Positions 1-11,640 of a stretch of 64,000 nucleotides of DNA are shown here, one piece after another. Source of the stretch: Cymodocea nodosa (lineage: Eukaryota; Streptophyta; Magnoliopsida; Alismatales; Cymodoceaceae). A program made the translations under genes and the position numbers. The stretch covers positions 4,650,001 to 4,714,000 of the forward strand of contig JAZBRI010000004.1 of NCBI GenBank assembly GCA_036874045.1. The letters run 5' to 3'. The notes beneath the pieces are model-generated. The model saw only the letters and a list, made by a program, of their open reading frames with translations. It was not told the origin of the DNA and ran no database searches. Position 1 is the stretch's first letter, and the number at the start of each line of letters is the position of its first letter.

Positions 1-370
1 GTAAAAAGTTAATGTTATTGAGATGCATGTATTTAGATGGATAAATGATAATATTATAACGGATAAACTAAAGCTAATAATAATTCCAAATAAAGTAAGA
101 GTTGAAGATAAAAAAAAAACAATTTAAGTGATTTGGTCACATACCTGGGAAGTTAAAGAATACACCATTTAGGAGAGGAAAATTAATTAGTGTAAAAAAA
201 AAACTAAAAGAACTAGAAGAATGACTAAAACTACTTAAGAATTGTAAGAAAAAATTTAAATTTATGCAATCTAATCAAAGATTTAATCATAGAAATATAT
301 AGAAAAAAAGAATTCATGTGACCATCCTCAAATGGTAGAATTATGACACGGATTGTTGTTGTTGTATACT
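1..370 (+). mobile_element. 3' tail of an RTE-clade LINE (truncated)
   Basis: This is the last part of a non-LTR retrotransposon, read on the plus strand and riddled with stops. It matches, segment by segment, the tails at 22880-23275 and 34330-34715: a stretch derived from 'K..M.RCM..D' endonuclease/RT C-terminal coding, then 'CNLIKDLI', then a phrase equivalent to a PSNGRIMT-like motif, and finally a short GTT-repeat tail (ttgttgttgttgta near 352-365). A simple-repeat 3' end and extreme 5' truncation are typical of plant RTE elements. The copy runs off the left edge of the window and probably lies in a large intron of the RPT1 gene. Confidence 0.6.
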
Positions 371-426
371 TTCGTAGTAAATCCAAGCCTTGTTTGTAAG
401 GACTTAAAGCCACATCACCTACAAGG

Positions 427-1190
427 TTGTTTATGCAATTGATCTATATTTCTATCTTTGCATTGAATCTAGACACCAAATTCTTGTCTAGTGTGGAGAT
501 GTCACTACATGAAATGAACAAGATGAGTTGGAAGAATTCCAGCTCAAGTGTTTCCACAGTGAGAGAACGTTGTGACTCTAAGAGCTGGAATGATCGCATA
601 GGGATATGGAAGTGTAGGTCACCACCTAAAGTCAGATCATTCATGTGGAAACTAGCTCATGGGATGCTTGTAACCAAGACATTCAGGAGCAGATGGACCA
701 AAGTGCATGACATGAAGTGCTCTCTTTGTGGCGATGGGGACAAGGACATCAGACATCTGTTTTTCAGCTGCACTATATCCAAAGAGGTCTGGAGTCATCT
801 TCTCACCAAGGTTGTCTGACGCTTTTGTTTGACACAGAAATAAAAGCAATTCTTTTGCCATATGAGGATTCTTAGCAAGGGGTATGTACCATATGACAAT
901 GGTCACAATTGAAATATAAATCCCACCTGATGGTCCACACAATCAGTTGGGGGCATCTGGCATTATCAGAATTAATGTGTCCATTATCAACAAAGGGCCT
1001 CCATGACTCCATGGGTGATTTACCAGAGGGTGGATTATAGTTCTTTATGAATCTTAGAAGGGGGTCCTATTGTAACATCCTCTTCCAAGTCTTGTTTTCA
1101 TTTTCTTCTCTTGACCTCCTTGGTGAAGATGTAATTTTTGTGGAACTTATAATGTAAGATTCTTCTTTTTTCCCCTAAAAAATGACAACT
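427..1190 (+). mobile_element. L1-type LINE fragment with RT zinc-binding domain
   Basis: An open stretch at 427-819 encodes the zinc-binding region found at the C-terminus of plant L1-type reverse transcriptases (zf-RVT family). The visible pattern is IWKCRSPPKVRSFMWKLAHG, then CSLCGDGD, then the RHLFFSC...VW block with paired Cys and His. The following 350 bases are non-coding and look like a LINE 3' region ending in a pyrimidine- and A-rich stretch near 1165-1200. No reverse transcriptase core is left, so this is a dead 5'-truncated copy. It is not part of RPT1, which is on the opposite strand. Confidence 0.6.
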
Positions 1191-1988
1191 TTTCTGCTAA
1201 AAAAATCATACATGTTTTTATTCTTGAAAGACTGCACTTTACAGCAATAGTATTAATGGTTTGACTTTGAAATTAAAGCATATAAAAACATCAGGCAAAT
1301 CTCCCTACCAATTACATGAAGCAATTAGGGGTCTGTGCTTAATCTTCCCTTATATTCAAAACAACCATTTTTGATAAGATTCGGCCATTATACTTTGCCT
1401 AACTTGTTAATTTGGGGAACATTTTGTTTTCAGGGAATTTTGAATGTTATACTTGCCCATATTATGCATACGTCAAAACATTCTGACACTTGTTTCGAAA
1501 CCTCCAGCACTCAATCTTGAGGTAATTGCTAATATTTGGTTCACATAATATACATTCAGCAATTTTTGCTTGTAAATCCTATCCTAACAAATACTCATGC
1601 TAATGCATAAGACACAAATTGATGAGCACTCGCAAGAACTCCACATTGAGGAAGCTTCATAAATTCAGATATCACTTTTTTACATAAAAATTGGCATCAA
1701 CATGGTTTTGTTTTATTAAGCTGTGTACTCATTGTCAATTTTTGGGATTCTCCATGGAAAACACCATATCCAAGTCAATATTCGGTTATACCCCTATATG
1801 TGTATAATGACATAAAAATGTCAAAGATCATCTATAATACCATCCCACACAGACATCCCCGACAACAACAACCTCCAAAAAAATGAGAAATTTATGTTCT
1901 AATCTTCCAAAATTACAATAATAAGGCACAATATGAGTGTATAAGTTAAATCAAAATCCAAAAAGAAGGAAAAATATATTATATTTAC
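1191..1988. other. Intronic or intergenic stretch, no gene seen
   Basis: AT-rich sequence between the LINE remnants and RPT1 exon 5. I looked on the minus strand for the next RPT1 exon (start of the OB/AAA segment) and found nothing resembling it. If RPT1 is intact, this is part of a fifth intron longer than 1.98 kb. Confidence 0.5.
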
Positions 1989-3111
1989 CCCACACGCATT
2001 CCTTCCTCAATATCAGTTGGAGAGACCTTGTCACCCAACCCTACAACAAACTGCAAGCATAATAAAGAGAACCAAATTAACCATTCTCCACTCTGTTAGG
2101 GTTACATAACTGGAGCTAGTCTAATTGATAAAAGAAAAATTTAAGTGTACCTTCGCAATCTGCTTAACATTGATGACATATTTTGCATCATCGGTGTTTG
2201 GGCTAATAATCTTAGTGCATCTTGCAACCTATCAGAGATAAAGAAGAACGGAAATCATTGCTACTAGTATTGCTTTGAGAAAAAAAAAGATTCAGCTACA
2301 CAATGCAATACTGAATTGGGGCATTCCCTGCATTAAGTCAGTAACTCATACCTGAAGAGGTTGCTCTTCCTGCATCATCTGCTTATCAGATACCAAATCC
2401 CATTGGCTTGGGGCCGCTAACCCAGTATCTGATTCCTTTATTCCTATTTGTTTCATGATAAAAAAATAGTAATAACAGCAAAGTCTACTTGGTTGCATTG
2501 TGATCAATCAGCTAAACAAATTTTTCTCAATATTCTAAAGAGGTTCTTTGTACTAATAAAAATACAGAAAAATGAATTTTAGAAATCCCACCACAAAGAT
2601 CATTGATTTTCTTAGCCATTTCCTTGATTTCCTTCTCTGTCTTCTTGATGCTGGTAGAATACGGTCCCAGACCCTAAACAGCATTACCGAAAATGTACAA
2701 ATAAGTCCCGGAAGCTAAAACGAATCAGGAATCCAGAAACGACACTAAACCGGTAAATCAACAAATTCCAAAACACAGAAATTAGCCACTCCCAGCATCA
2801 CGGTAAGATCCAATCATTCAGTATGAGAAGACCAAAAAAACTATTGAAATTTTTTTTTGAGAAACAAAGCTACCGAAAAATAAACAAGGTAACTTCCTGA
2901 TTAAAACGGAAGGAAACCCTAGAAGGCACAGATGTCACAATAAAAACATTAATAACCTAAGAAAGATCAGGCCGGCATAGAAGATCGTAATGGAGGGGAA
3001 GCGAATGTTCCTACTCACGTAGGTTTTGAGGAGGGCGATGTCATCCTCGTCCAAGGGCGGCGGGTTCTTCTCGTTGCGGATCTCGTCTTCGATGTCCTCC
3101 GACGGCGCCAT
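1989..3111 (-). CDS. RPT1: 26S proteasome regulatory ATPase subunit RPT1 (subunit 7), N-terminal exons only
   Basis: RPT1 is one of six AAA ATPases of the 19S base that unfold ubiquitinated substrates and open the 20S gate. Five exons read on the minus strand: 3111-3019, 2673-2592, 2443-2352, 2228-2151 and 2050-1989. All have GT/AG borders and join in phase. The start is [16 protein letters not shown], followed by [18 protein letters not shown], a helical segment with [19 protein letters not shown], then [30 protein letters not shown], and finally [20 protein letters not shown]. This covers about 135 residues: the N-terminal tail, coiled coil and start of the OB fold. The Walker A and B AAA module is absent and must lie beyond the left edge, or be lost. 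Exon 5 ends in phase 2 at a good donor, so continuation is expected. Identification rests on near-identity to the plant RPT1 N-terminus as I know it. Confidence 0.9.
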
Positions 3112-4699
3112 GGGGACGACTGGAGGGAAACGGGATCGCTAGCGAAGAGGTTCTGGGTGTACGGAGATGAAGCAGGAGCTTGTGGAAAAGGCTACTTGAA
3201 GAAGAGAAAGCTGGATGTTTTAGGTTTTTTTTTTAGTAGCGTAATCTAGAATTACAAAATAGCGTGAACTCGTTAAGAATTTTCAGATAATCTTCCGATT
3301 CATTTTTTTTATATTTATATTGATAATGTAATTAAATTTACCTTATCTTACCTGAGTACTTCCTTGTTGGTAAGTATCTACGAAGGACAGAAAATCAAGG
3401 CATGATAATTTCATTGTTAAAATATCCTGCCTGTACATTTAAATTATCTAAGATATTGGCATAGTTAGATGATATACTGCTCTTGTTTTGATAATCATGA
3501 TGATATTTTAGATCATCATTGCTGGAAGTCTGATTTGTCTTATATCTTCTTCGGTTTTCTGTGTTGATTATAATTTCTATTTTCAAACAAATATATCTAG
3601 TTCGAAAGACTTAATATTTCTGATTATTTCTGACCAATAATATTATCCTCGTGGAAAGTAATATTATTATTTTAGATTTTTATCCTACTACCAACGGAGT
3701 GGTAATTTTTTTTTTAAAAAAAATATTTATCTTTTCTATCATTTTCTTTATTTACCTCGATTTTCTTTTCTTTCGTTTTCCGAAGGTATAAACATCTCTT
3801 AAAGAAAGATCTAGAATAAATGTTGTATTCTGATAATTTTTTTTATAATTATTTAGATATTATGTTTTTTCAACATAAGGTAGGACTTGATTTATCGTGA
3901 AGAAAAAATTAGATAAAAAGGTTAATATTGTTTTATGTACACATATGAAGGTATCGTAAAAATAAAATAGTATAAAATAAAACTATTTTCCGTAACTCTT
4001 TGTCTTCTTCTTCTTTTTTGTATAAAATGTGTTTATTTCATTGTTGTCTTGACGTCACTTCAACGTGAAACTCGGCTAGACTTATACACCGTAATGACAT
4101 AAATGCTGTTATAACATCTTTATGCAATCAACAATACATAATAATAAAAAAGCAACGATAATATTTAATATTATTTTGGTTAACAATTCCGATAAATTAA
4201 TAAAAAATAAAAATATTTTATTATATTCAATAATAAATGATAATATATTTTACATTATTTAAACAAAGATAGTAACCTGTAAAATGATTGGCGGTAAATA
4301 GATGAAGACACGTTCTCTAGGAGGAGGAATTTATCTAAAAAGGGGAAATCGAGACTGGTAGAGGGGGGAAGGAGGTGAGCCGACAGGAAAATTATCTGTT
4401 GTCCGTCGCGGGGGTTTTAAATGCGACGGGACGGTAATAACCTACGAGAACTTTGCGTTAGACATGTAACAGAAAATTATCCACTTGGATTGCACGGGTC
4501 ACCGGATCTCGGAGACTGATATAAATTGCCATTTATAGCGTCGGACAGAAGAGTATCTTCAAGCTCCACCACCCACCCTTGAGAAGAAAATTTTGTTCCA
4601 ATTTCCGTCCGATTGGCGTTAGGGCACGGAACCAGCATTGGGAATTTCGGACGCCGGGTCGTGCCACGGCGATGGGGATTGTGACGGCGGGGAGGCTTC
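3112..4699. promoter_or_regulatory. Divergent spacer between RPT1 and the O-fucosyltransferase gene
   Basis: The two genes are head to head, so this 1.6 kb must hold both promoters and 5' leaders. The middle (about 3230-4260) is extremely AT-rich. Both ends become GC-rich: 3112-3200 next to RPT1, and 4330-4699 next to the other gene. A short inverted pair around 4407-4427 (cgtcgc and gcgacg) flanks TTTAAAT. No clear TATA box can be assigned with confidence. Short ORFs here have no recognisable content. Confidence 0.4.
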
Positions 4700-7600
4700 A
4701 TGGATTCCGTCTCTAGATCTGGAGAACGGCCAACATCGGCCCCTGGTGCCTCCGGTTCTGCCCTAGGTGGAAGTCAAGGCTTGCTGCTGCCTCCCCATTG
4801 CTATCAAACTCCGGTTTCACCGCGGCCGAGGTTGCAAGTCTGGTTCGTAAGGGTTTGTGCGGGCATTCTGGTGTGGACCTGTCTCGTGCAGCTCCTGGCC
4901 GTTGGACATTTGTGGCATCGGCCTCATGCCTTGTTTGGGGAGATCACTCGGCAATTCTCTATCAGAAACAATTCGACACCAGCACCAGTGGCATTGCCGT
5001 TGTCACGGCCATCATCAACTCCTTTCACGCCTACTGTTCCTGCAAGTAAGTACTCGATCCATCTTGACTCTACGTGTTTTCATCCTCTTCTTCTTTTGTT
5101 GTGTAGAAAATGTGTGGGCTTATGCTTTTTACGATCGGAGGAGGCTATTACACAATGATTGGAACAAAGGCACACTTGGATTTCTGGTTTCTCTTTCTCG
5201 TTGTCTGTATTCTACATCCAAATGTATCTAGACCTATATTTCTGGTGCTCACACTAAATCTATGCAATGAGAGCATTTTACAATCCTATGTACCAATAAT
5301 ACTTCACATTTCCTTTTCCGACGGTTATAGTTATAAGTCGAGGAACAAGCTTGTCTGCTTCTGCCTGGTTTCTAGTTACCACGTTTCGTTGCATATGGAA
5401 GCCAACTTTATCGCTGTCATAACCAAAAACATGCATTTTGTCATCACCTTCCACACAGATCGGCTTAGGAAGTAGTGGCTGAAAGGGAAAGAAAGGGAGG
5501 GAATAAGGGAGATGAGGAAAGTACCTTCTCATAATTATCAATATTGTAAAGCCTTATTCTTATCAACACAGAGGCTTGACAATAGACTCCATATTGTTGT
5601 TTATTGGCTTGGTCTTACCCCAGGAAGGTTGCTCTAATATTTTCTTAGGTTCCAGTCTCTTGCAGCACGAGGAGTAGTATTGTCTTAGGATCTAGTGTTC
5701 TTGCACTAGTTCAGGGTAATTGAAAACATGGGGAAAGATCGTATGTCATGAACGACTGATTGCTTGTAGGATAATATAATGAACACTTATAACATTCCAG
5801 CTAGACCCAGAAAATTTCTACACAACACGATAATGACTTGAGATAATCATATATAGATTTACCTTAACAAATGTTTTGTGTACTAATTGTGTCACTTATA
5901 ATTATGGTAATGTTAATTGTATCCTGCTTGTTTCCAATTTTGTAAAAACATCTATTGTGCATTTGGTGCATGCTAATAAGAGAGCGAATGGAATCAAATT
6001 CCATGACTATGGGGCTCATCTTTATTCAAACGTTTGGTTTACATTATTAACTAAGGAATTTTCATTTCTAGAGTGAAATTCCTAGTATATTGGAATTTTT
6101 ATACCTTTCTCTAAGGTAAGGAATTTGATTTCTAGGAATTTTATTACCTTCTTCTCTCACTTTTGACATCCACCTTGAGTCCTAATCCTGCCATCCTGCA
6201 ACCATCTTCCTCTTGGAAACAGTCTCATATTGTTTAAGTAGAAATTAAACCTGAACTTATATATGTTGATTCTCTTTATTCATTATTAATTGATTTTGAG
6301 TTAGAATTTTACATCCACCTGTAGACACTTGTAGGCTTTTAAATTTCAACTCAAAATCAATTAGTGATGAGTGAAAAAAATCGATATATAAGCCTAGATT
6401 TGGTCTCTACTTAAACAATGTGAGACTGTTTCCATTTTAAATTTTTGACTTGGTATTTGATTATTTTGAATACTTGAACGAATGGTACTTAATGTTCATG
6501 TTATTTATGTACTTATTTACATTTTTTTTAATTATTTAATTATTTGTACATTACTTCAATTAGACTTTTAGCATTCCCCTCACATCACATTCTAGTTTTT
6601 TAGAGGACTGTTGCCTTGACATGACCTCTCGCCAAGACTATTTTGTCATGACATCTTTAAAATGCACTAACCGTTGCTCCAATAAAAACTGTGCAGGAAT
6701 ATACAGAAGCAATGGCTATCTTACGGTTTCATGTAACGGGGGTTTGAATCAGATGCGTTCAGCGGTTGGTGCCAGCTTCTTCTAACTTTTTTTCCCATAC
6801 AAGAATCCTAATCAATCATTATTACAAGTCATCCAATTAATTTATTCATAAGGTTGTACATTCCAGATTTGTGATATGGTGGCAGTTGCTCGTCTTTTAA
6901 ACCTTACACTGGTTATTCCAGCACTTGACAAGAAATCATTTTGGGCTGATCCTAGGTAAATAAACTGATTCGGCATATGAGTAAAATGTGAGCATATCTT
7001 TCTCGTTGAAAGCCAAAATTTATTATTTTTTGCAGTGACTTTAGTGATATTTTTAATGTGGAACATTTCATTAATTCCCTAAGAGATGAAGTCCATGTAA
7101 TCAAAAGGCTTCCCAAGAGACTGCTTAGAGTTCCATCAAACACTACACTTGTTATGCCTCCAGTGAGCTGGTCTAATGAGGCTTACTATTTGCAAAAGGT
7201 GTGGACTGCAAGTTCTCCCTCTCTTTCAAAATTCTCTCTTGCTTTATTTTAAGTAAGATGCTTCTTTCAGCATGTCTTGAATTTACTGAGATGTTGCCAA
7301 AAGCTTGTCATGTGGGCATTTTTTCCCATACTGGTTTGAAAACATAGTTGATTGGCAGCTTGTTATATTTATATTTTTGCAGATTCTGCCACTTTTCAGG
7401 AAATATAAAGTGATCCATTTTACTAAGACTGATGCACGTTTGGCAAATAATGGTCTTTCTGTGGAACTTCAGAAGCTTAGATGCCGTGTCAACTTTCATG
7501 TGTTGAAATTCACTGAACAGATTGAGGTTCTTGGGAACAAATTGGTACGTATTCTTAAAGAAAGGGGGCAATTTGTGGCATTGCACTTGCGGTATGAGAT

Positions 7601-9557
7601 GGACATGCTAGCCTTTTCTGGCTGCACCCATGGATGTTCTCAAGAAGAAGCAAAAGAGTTAAAAACAATGAGGTATGCTTCGCTATCTTGTAATTCTCAT
7701 TAATTTATTGCCTATTTAGGGAAGGAAACAGAGCTTTTTTAAAGGACTGAAGTATTATCTACTTGCATTTTCAATGAGTTTTGCCTGATTAAATTGATGA
7801 TAAATGTCTTTCACATTTTATTTGTGTATGTACACCTTTTTGTAATGTGTATGCTGAAAATTGGGCCTATTTATTAATGTAGAGTAAATATTATCCTGAA
7901 TGTTCTTTCAATTGTTTGCTTTCTTGCCTGGGAAATGACCTAAAATATTAAAAATGATGATTGCCTTTCACTATTCAATTCATCTCACTTGAATTGTGCT
8001 AAGTTTCATTTCAGTTATTAGTAGATTCATGCAAAGAGCCTAGAAATATCCCTGCAAAAGGACAAACTTTCCTGCAAATCTTATACATGATGTATGAAAT
8101 AAAACATTTGCAAGACCCAATGCTCACTTAGGTTTCGTTTGGTTTAGATTATTGGGAGGTTTGATTATGCACATTCTTAATAACATGTAGTTCATGTATG
8201 ATTATGGAGTAGATTGTTGGAAAGGTTTGTTATACCATTGATAATCATGTTTGGTTTATATTTTATTGGTTCAAATTGTGGGATGTTCAGAGAAACGAAA
8301 ATCATAATCCATCTTATAATCTCGTAATTGAGCAAAAATATGATTATGGAGATTATAGAAATCTTCTCACTTGTGCCCTATTCAAAATCAAATAGATTAT
8401 GGTTATAATTTATTGTGCTAAAGCTGTTTAGTTTAGAATGTGGTTAGAAGCTTATGATGTCATACTCTAATGGTTTATAATCTAGACTAAATATAGTTTG
8501 GCATTCCCCTATCATACAAATTGGAAGTGTAATGTGCTCCAACTTGTACTTATTATGTATGCCTTTCCTTTCCTTTTTCGTTGTACAGATACACATACCC
8601 ATGGTGGAGAGAGAAAGAGATAGTATCTGAACAGAGAAGGTTACAAGGTATGTGTCCTTTAACACCAGAGGAGACGGCACTAGTTTTACAAGCATTGGGT
8701 TTTGAAAAGGGCATTCAGATATATATTGCTTCTGGAGACATATATGGTGGTCAAAGGAGACTCATGGCATTACAAACTGCATTTCCTCGTCTCGTAAGTT
8801 ATTCTTACATTTAGCAGCTGGTTCCAACTCTTTTTACTTATTTTTTCAGTGGTATTTCATCGACAATGAGTTGCTATTTCTGACACAGACACTGTTGGAA
8901 GTGGTTTCAAGTTTCGACACTGTTGATTAGTGGTCTTTTGTACCATTTTCTGTTATGTAACATCAAACAGACTTCGTTTATCTAGCATGCTGGGAAATAT
9001 GAGCTCAGTTGAGTCTTGGTTTTGATTATATCTGAATTTCAAATAGGTAAAAAAGGAGATGCTTCTGGATCCAGATGAGCTTTGGCAATTTCAAAATCAC
9101 TCTTCTCAAATGGCAGCTCTTGACTACATGGTCTCCATCGCAAGCGATGTTTTTGTTCCAACGTTTGATGGAAACATGGCAAAAGTAGTTGAAGGTCACC
9201 GCAGGTTCAGCTAGCGATTCCTTTGTAATAAGCAATTTTAGAGAATGTACCTCTATCGACGTGAGAACATTCTTTTTGCCGTTGTTATGCAGGTATCTTG
9301 GGTTTGGGAAAAGCATACAGCTTGACCGTAGAAAGCTAGTGGAGTTACTCGATTTGCATGCTAATCGGACACTTTCATGGGACGAATTTGTTAGTGCTGT
9401 TCGGTTAATCCATGAGAATCGGATGGGGCAACCAGGACCAAGGAAAGCTATCGTAGACAAACCGAAGGAAGAGGATTATTTCTATGCCAATCCTCTGGAG
9501 TGCCTATGCAATGCAACGGTTTGCCGTGGGTCCGGTGATGTACAGGATGGTAGATGA
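4700..9557 (+). CDS. Plant O-fucosyltransferase family protein (GT65-like, type II membrane protein)
   Basis: The predicted enzyme is a Golgi-type GDP-fucose-dependent transferase of the plant protein-O-fucosyltransferase-like family. Eight exons join in phase: 4700-5045, 6697-6764, 6867-6955, 7036-7198, 7383-7672, 8589-8793, 9047-9204 and 9293-9557, giving 527 residues, a normal length. The start at 4700 gives a short cytosolic tail and a signal anchor at about residues 47-69 ([20 protein letters not shown]). The catalytic domain opens with [20 protein letters not shown] at about 121-140. It continues with a SFWADPSDF block, [14 protein letters not shown] at about 290-303 (the conserved His-Leu-Arg of the fold), [11 protein letters not shown], and [20 protein letters not shown] near the end, followed by [12 protein letters not shown]. 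The C-terminus carries a [12 protein letters not shown] cysteine cluster. All splice sites are GT-AG. The acceptor protein or glycan cannot be read from sequence. Intron 1 (1.65 kb) holds a foldback element. Confidence 0.93.
6215..6433. mobile_element. Foldback (MITE-like) element in intron 1 of the O-fucosyltransferase gene
   Basis: The two ends are long inverted repeats. The left arm begins ggaaacagtctcatattgtt and the right arm ends aacaatgtgagactgtttcc, its complement with one mismatch. Complementarity continues with gaps: 'aattgattttgagtt' on the left pairs with 'aactcaaaatcaatt' on the right. The total length of 219 bp with arms of about 90 bp would form a strong hairpin in DNA or RNA. 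A target-site duplication is not evident. No coding capacity. It is most likely a non-autonomous DNA transposon, though an inverted duplication is possible. Confidence 0.7.
8130..8440. repeat. Possible MITE-like AT-rich insert in intron 5
   Basis: Sequence beginning 'taggtttcgtttggtttag' with repeated 'gattatgga' and 'ataatc' blocks resembles common short plant DNA-transposon derivatives. I could not define terminal inverted repeats or a target duplication. Confidence 0.25.
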
Positions 9558-10986
9558 ATTTCGGTAAGCTGTGAATTCCTCTCTAGAATACGGTACAGAA
9601 TAAACCATGCACAGGTCAAGATGCCAAAGCCATGATGTGTTACGCACGTCAACGCAAGCCGTACGGCCGGAGGTTTGGACGACACCTCCCGAGCTGGTGG
9701 TGTGACGCTGAGTTGACGCCATCTCGCCCTCATCTTATTTTTTACTCCATAATTGATCCCATTGTTTTTGTTGAAGTCATAAGTTATTTTCAACATAACA
9801 TGCGCCTCAGGTGTGGCAGATCGGCTTCGGACCATACGAATGACAACGCACTAGTGGCAACAAATGTATTTTTCCGGTTTTCGTTGAAGAATATTCATTT
9901 CTGCTTCGTATCCTATTTATTCAATTTCAGGTGCCATTTGCGTAGGAATTTAGAACGTATTCCTATTTATTCTACCCACAATTGAAGCTTTCAAAGATCT
10001 TAATCTTACCCAATCAATACCGACACCATTTTCTCCATCGAACAGCCTTGAAGTTTAGACCCTATTCCAAGCCTTTTAGGTTAAGCTTCCCTGGTTCCAA
10101 AAATATTATGATTCTTGTAGTAAAACGATACCATTACATCTTTTGTATTCTTCAATTTGAATGATTTTGTGAAAACTAGTTAAATGTACGTGCAAATTGT
10201 ATGTGGGAAGAATTTTATATTATCAATGTTGAGATTTAACTTCTAGAGGTACTCAAATTAGATTAGCGATCAATTTCTGGGCTTCATCGTAAACCTAACT
10301 GGTTATTTTTGATTGTGAGAACTGACGTTCCTTTTAGAATGGTGGACGGGAAATTGTGCAATGCATGAACATTGAATTTATAAAATTAGAAAACCGGCAC
10401 CTTCTGAAAAATCTTACAGACAATTTTCCAGGGGGAATTTATTCCCAAAAACCAAATTTTCTTTTGGAGATCATGAATTAAGTTCATATACGTAACCTTG
10501 AATATTTTCCTCTTTAAGTATTTGCTTGTATATTAGTTGTAGGGATTGGTACATGCTGGCAATACCTCTAGTTTTTCCCACAGCAAGAGATGCATTTGAC
10601 TTTGTTATGTTCTCACCTCTTGTGAATTTGGCAAGGAGGGTATCCTATTCTTCTTTGTTGTTATTAAAAGTTTGTATCATAAATTGTGAAAATAACAAGT
10701 GCATATTGCACTGAACAAATAACTGATTATAATAGTTTAGTTAATCAGAAATGGTTATACTCATAACTTCCTTCATTATCCGAAATCTAGAGAATACAAA
10801 ATCACTACCGTCACAATATATATATATATATATATATATATTGCACTGAACAAATGGTTCTACGAGCATACAAGAGGCAGCTCAGTCCTTTATTTTGATT
10901 GTCGATGGGTTGGTTCCTCAGCTAACCTGCAGCTTTGTGTAATTCTGTTTCATTTGAATCAACATGTTTATCGCATACCATGACCT
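9558..10986. other. 3' flank of the O-fucosyltransferase gene and spacer
   Basis: The first several hundred bases are probably 3' UTR. The rest is AT-rich spacer. A (TA)n microsatellite of about 13 units lies at 10816-10841. An 18-base direct repeat (atattgcactgaacaaat) occurs at 10703-10720 and 10838-10855. A short plus-strand open stretch near 10526-10714 has no recognisable homology. Confidence 0.4.
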
Positions 10987-11640
10987 TCATAGAATAAGTT
11001 GAATTCCTTTTTTAACCACAGATATCCAATTTTTCTTATAAGTGATTGGACTACAGAGTTTTTTTCCATTGTCTAAAAATTTCAGAAGAAAGAAATAATC
11101 ATCTGCAAAAAGTACGAAGGAGAATGACAACAAAGAATAAATATTGAACACACGTACCAGCATGCACAGCGAGACTACCATCTCTTCGGAAAAGATGGCC
11201 TCCATCATCACTGCCTTGCTCAAAGAATGTACGACATTATCCACGGCGCCGCCACCACAAATAGGAGTGGCACCATCTGCATGTTCCCCACCGTCAACAG
11301 CAGGATCGGTCACTCCTTCCACCGCTGACACCACGTCCACTGCAGCGGAAGAGGCGGCCGAGGATTCCTTAGGTCTGTTCGTCCAGGACGCGGCAACGAC
11401 CTGCACCATACCGATGTCGCTGCAGTTCCTCCGTGCCTGGTTATTGAGGTGGCGGACCAAGTTCGGCGGGATGGTGAGGAGGAGGGGGGACATCTTCCTC
11501 TGGCGGCTCCATTGGCGGGGCCCGAGAAGGCGAAGGGTGCGTGGTCGGAGGTGTTGGCAGTTGATCGGAAGGTGGAGGGAGAGGAGAGGACGGAAGTGGA
11601 TGGTGGAAGTCGCCATTGCTGCAGAGAGAGTACGATGCAT
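10987..11640 (-). CDS. Doubtful GC-rich hypothetical ORF
   Basis: A 217-codon minus-strand ORF is GC-rich over 11200-11620, like a monocot first exon, and AT-rich afterwards. The GC-rich part is Ala/Val/Ser-rich. It could start at an internal Met (MATSTIHFRP) and run to a good donor (ctg|gtacgt, near 11150) after EEMVVSLCMLV; the last 50 or so residues would then be intron read-through. The N-terminus is Ser/Arg/Leu-rich and could be an organelle transit peptide. I recognise no family. The plus strand is also open over the same bases (11144-11692), a usual effect of GC-rich sequence, so strand and reality are both uncertain. No downstream exon was found. Confidence 0.3.
   Translation of the reverse strand: MHRTLSAAMATSTIHFRPLLSLHLPINCQHLRPRTLRLLGPRQWSRQRKMSPLLLTIPPNLVRHLNNQARRNCSDIGMVQVVAASWTNRPKESSAASSAAVDVVSAVEGVTDPAVDGGEHADGATPICGGGAVDNVVHSLSKAVMMEAIFSEEMVVSLCMLVRVFNIYSLLSFSFVLFADDYFFLLKFLDNGKKLCSPITYKKNWISVVKKGIQLIL

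Noticed and set aside
4544-4556. miR156-like word (gacagaagag)
   Set aside because: Only about 10 bases match, with no complementary arm nearby, and it lies in the leader of the O-fucosyltransferase gene.
9482-9835. 117-codon minus-strand ORF across the end of the O-fucosyltransferase gene
   Set aside because: It is antisense to the last exon and 3' UTR and has no recognisable content.
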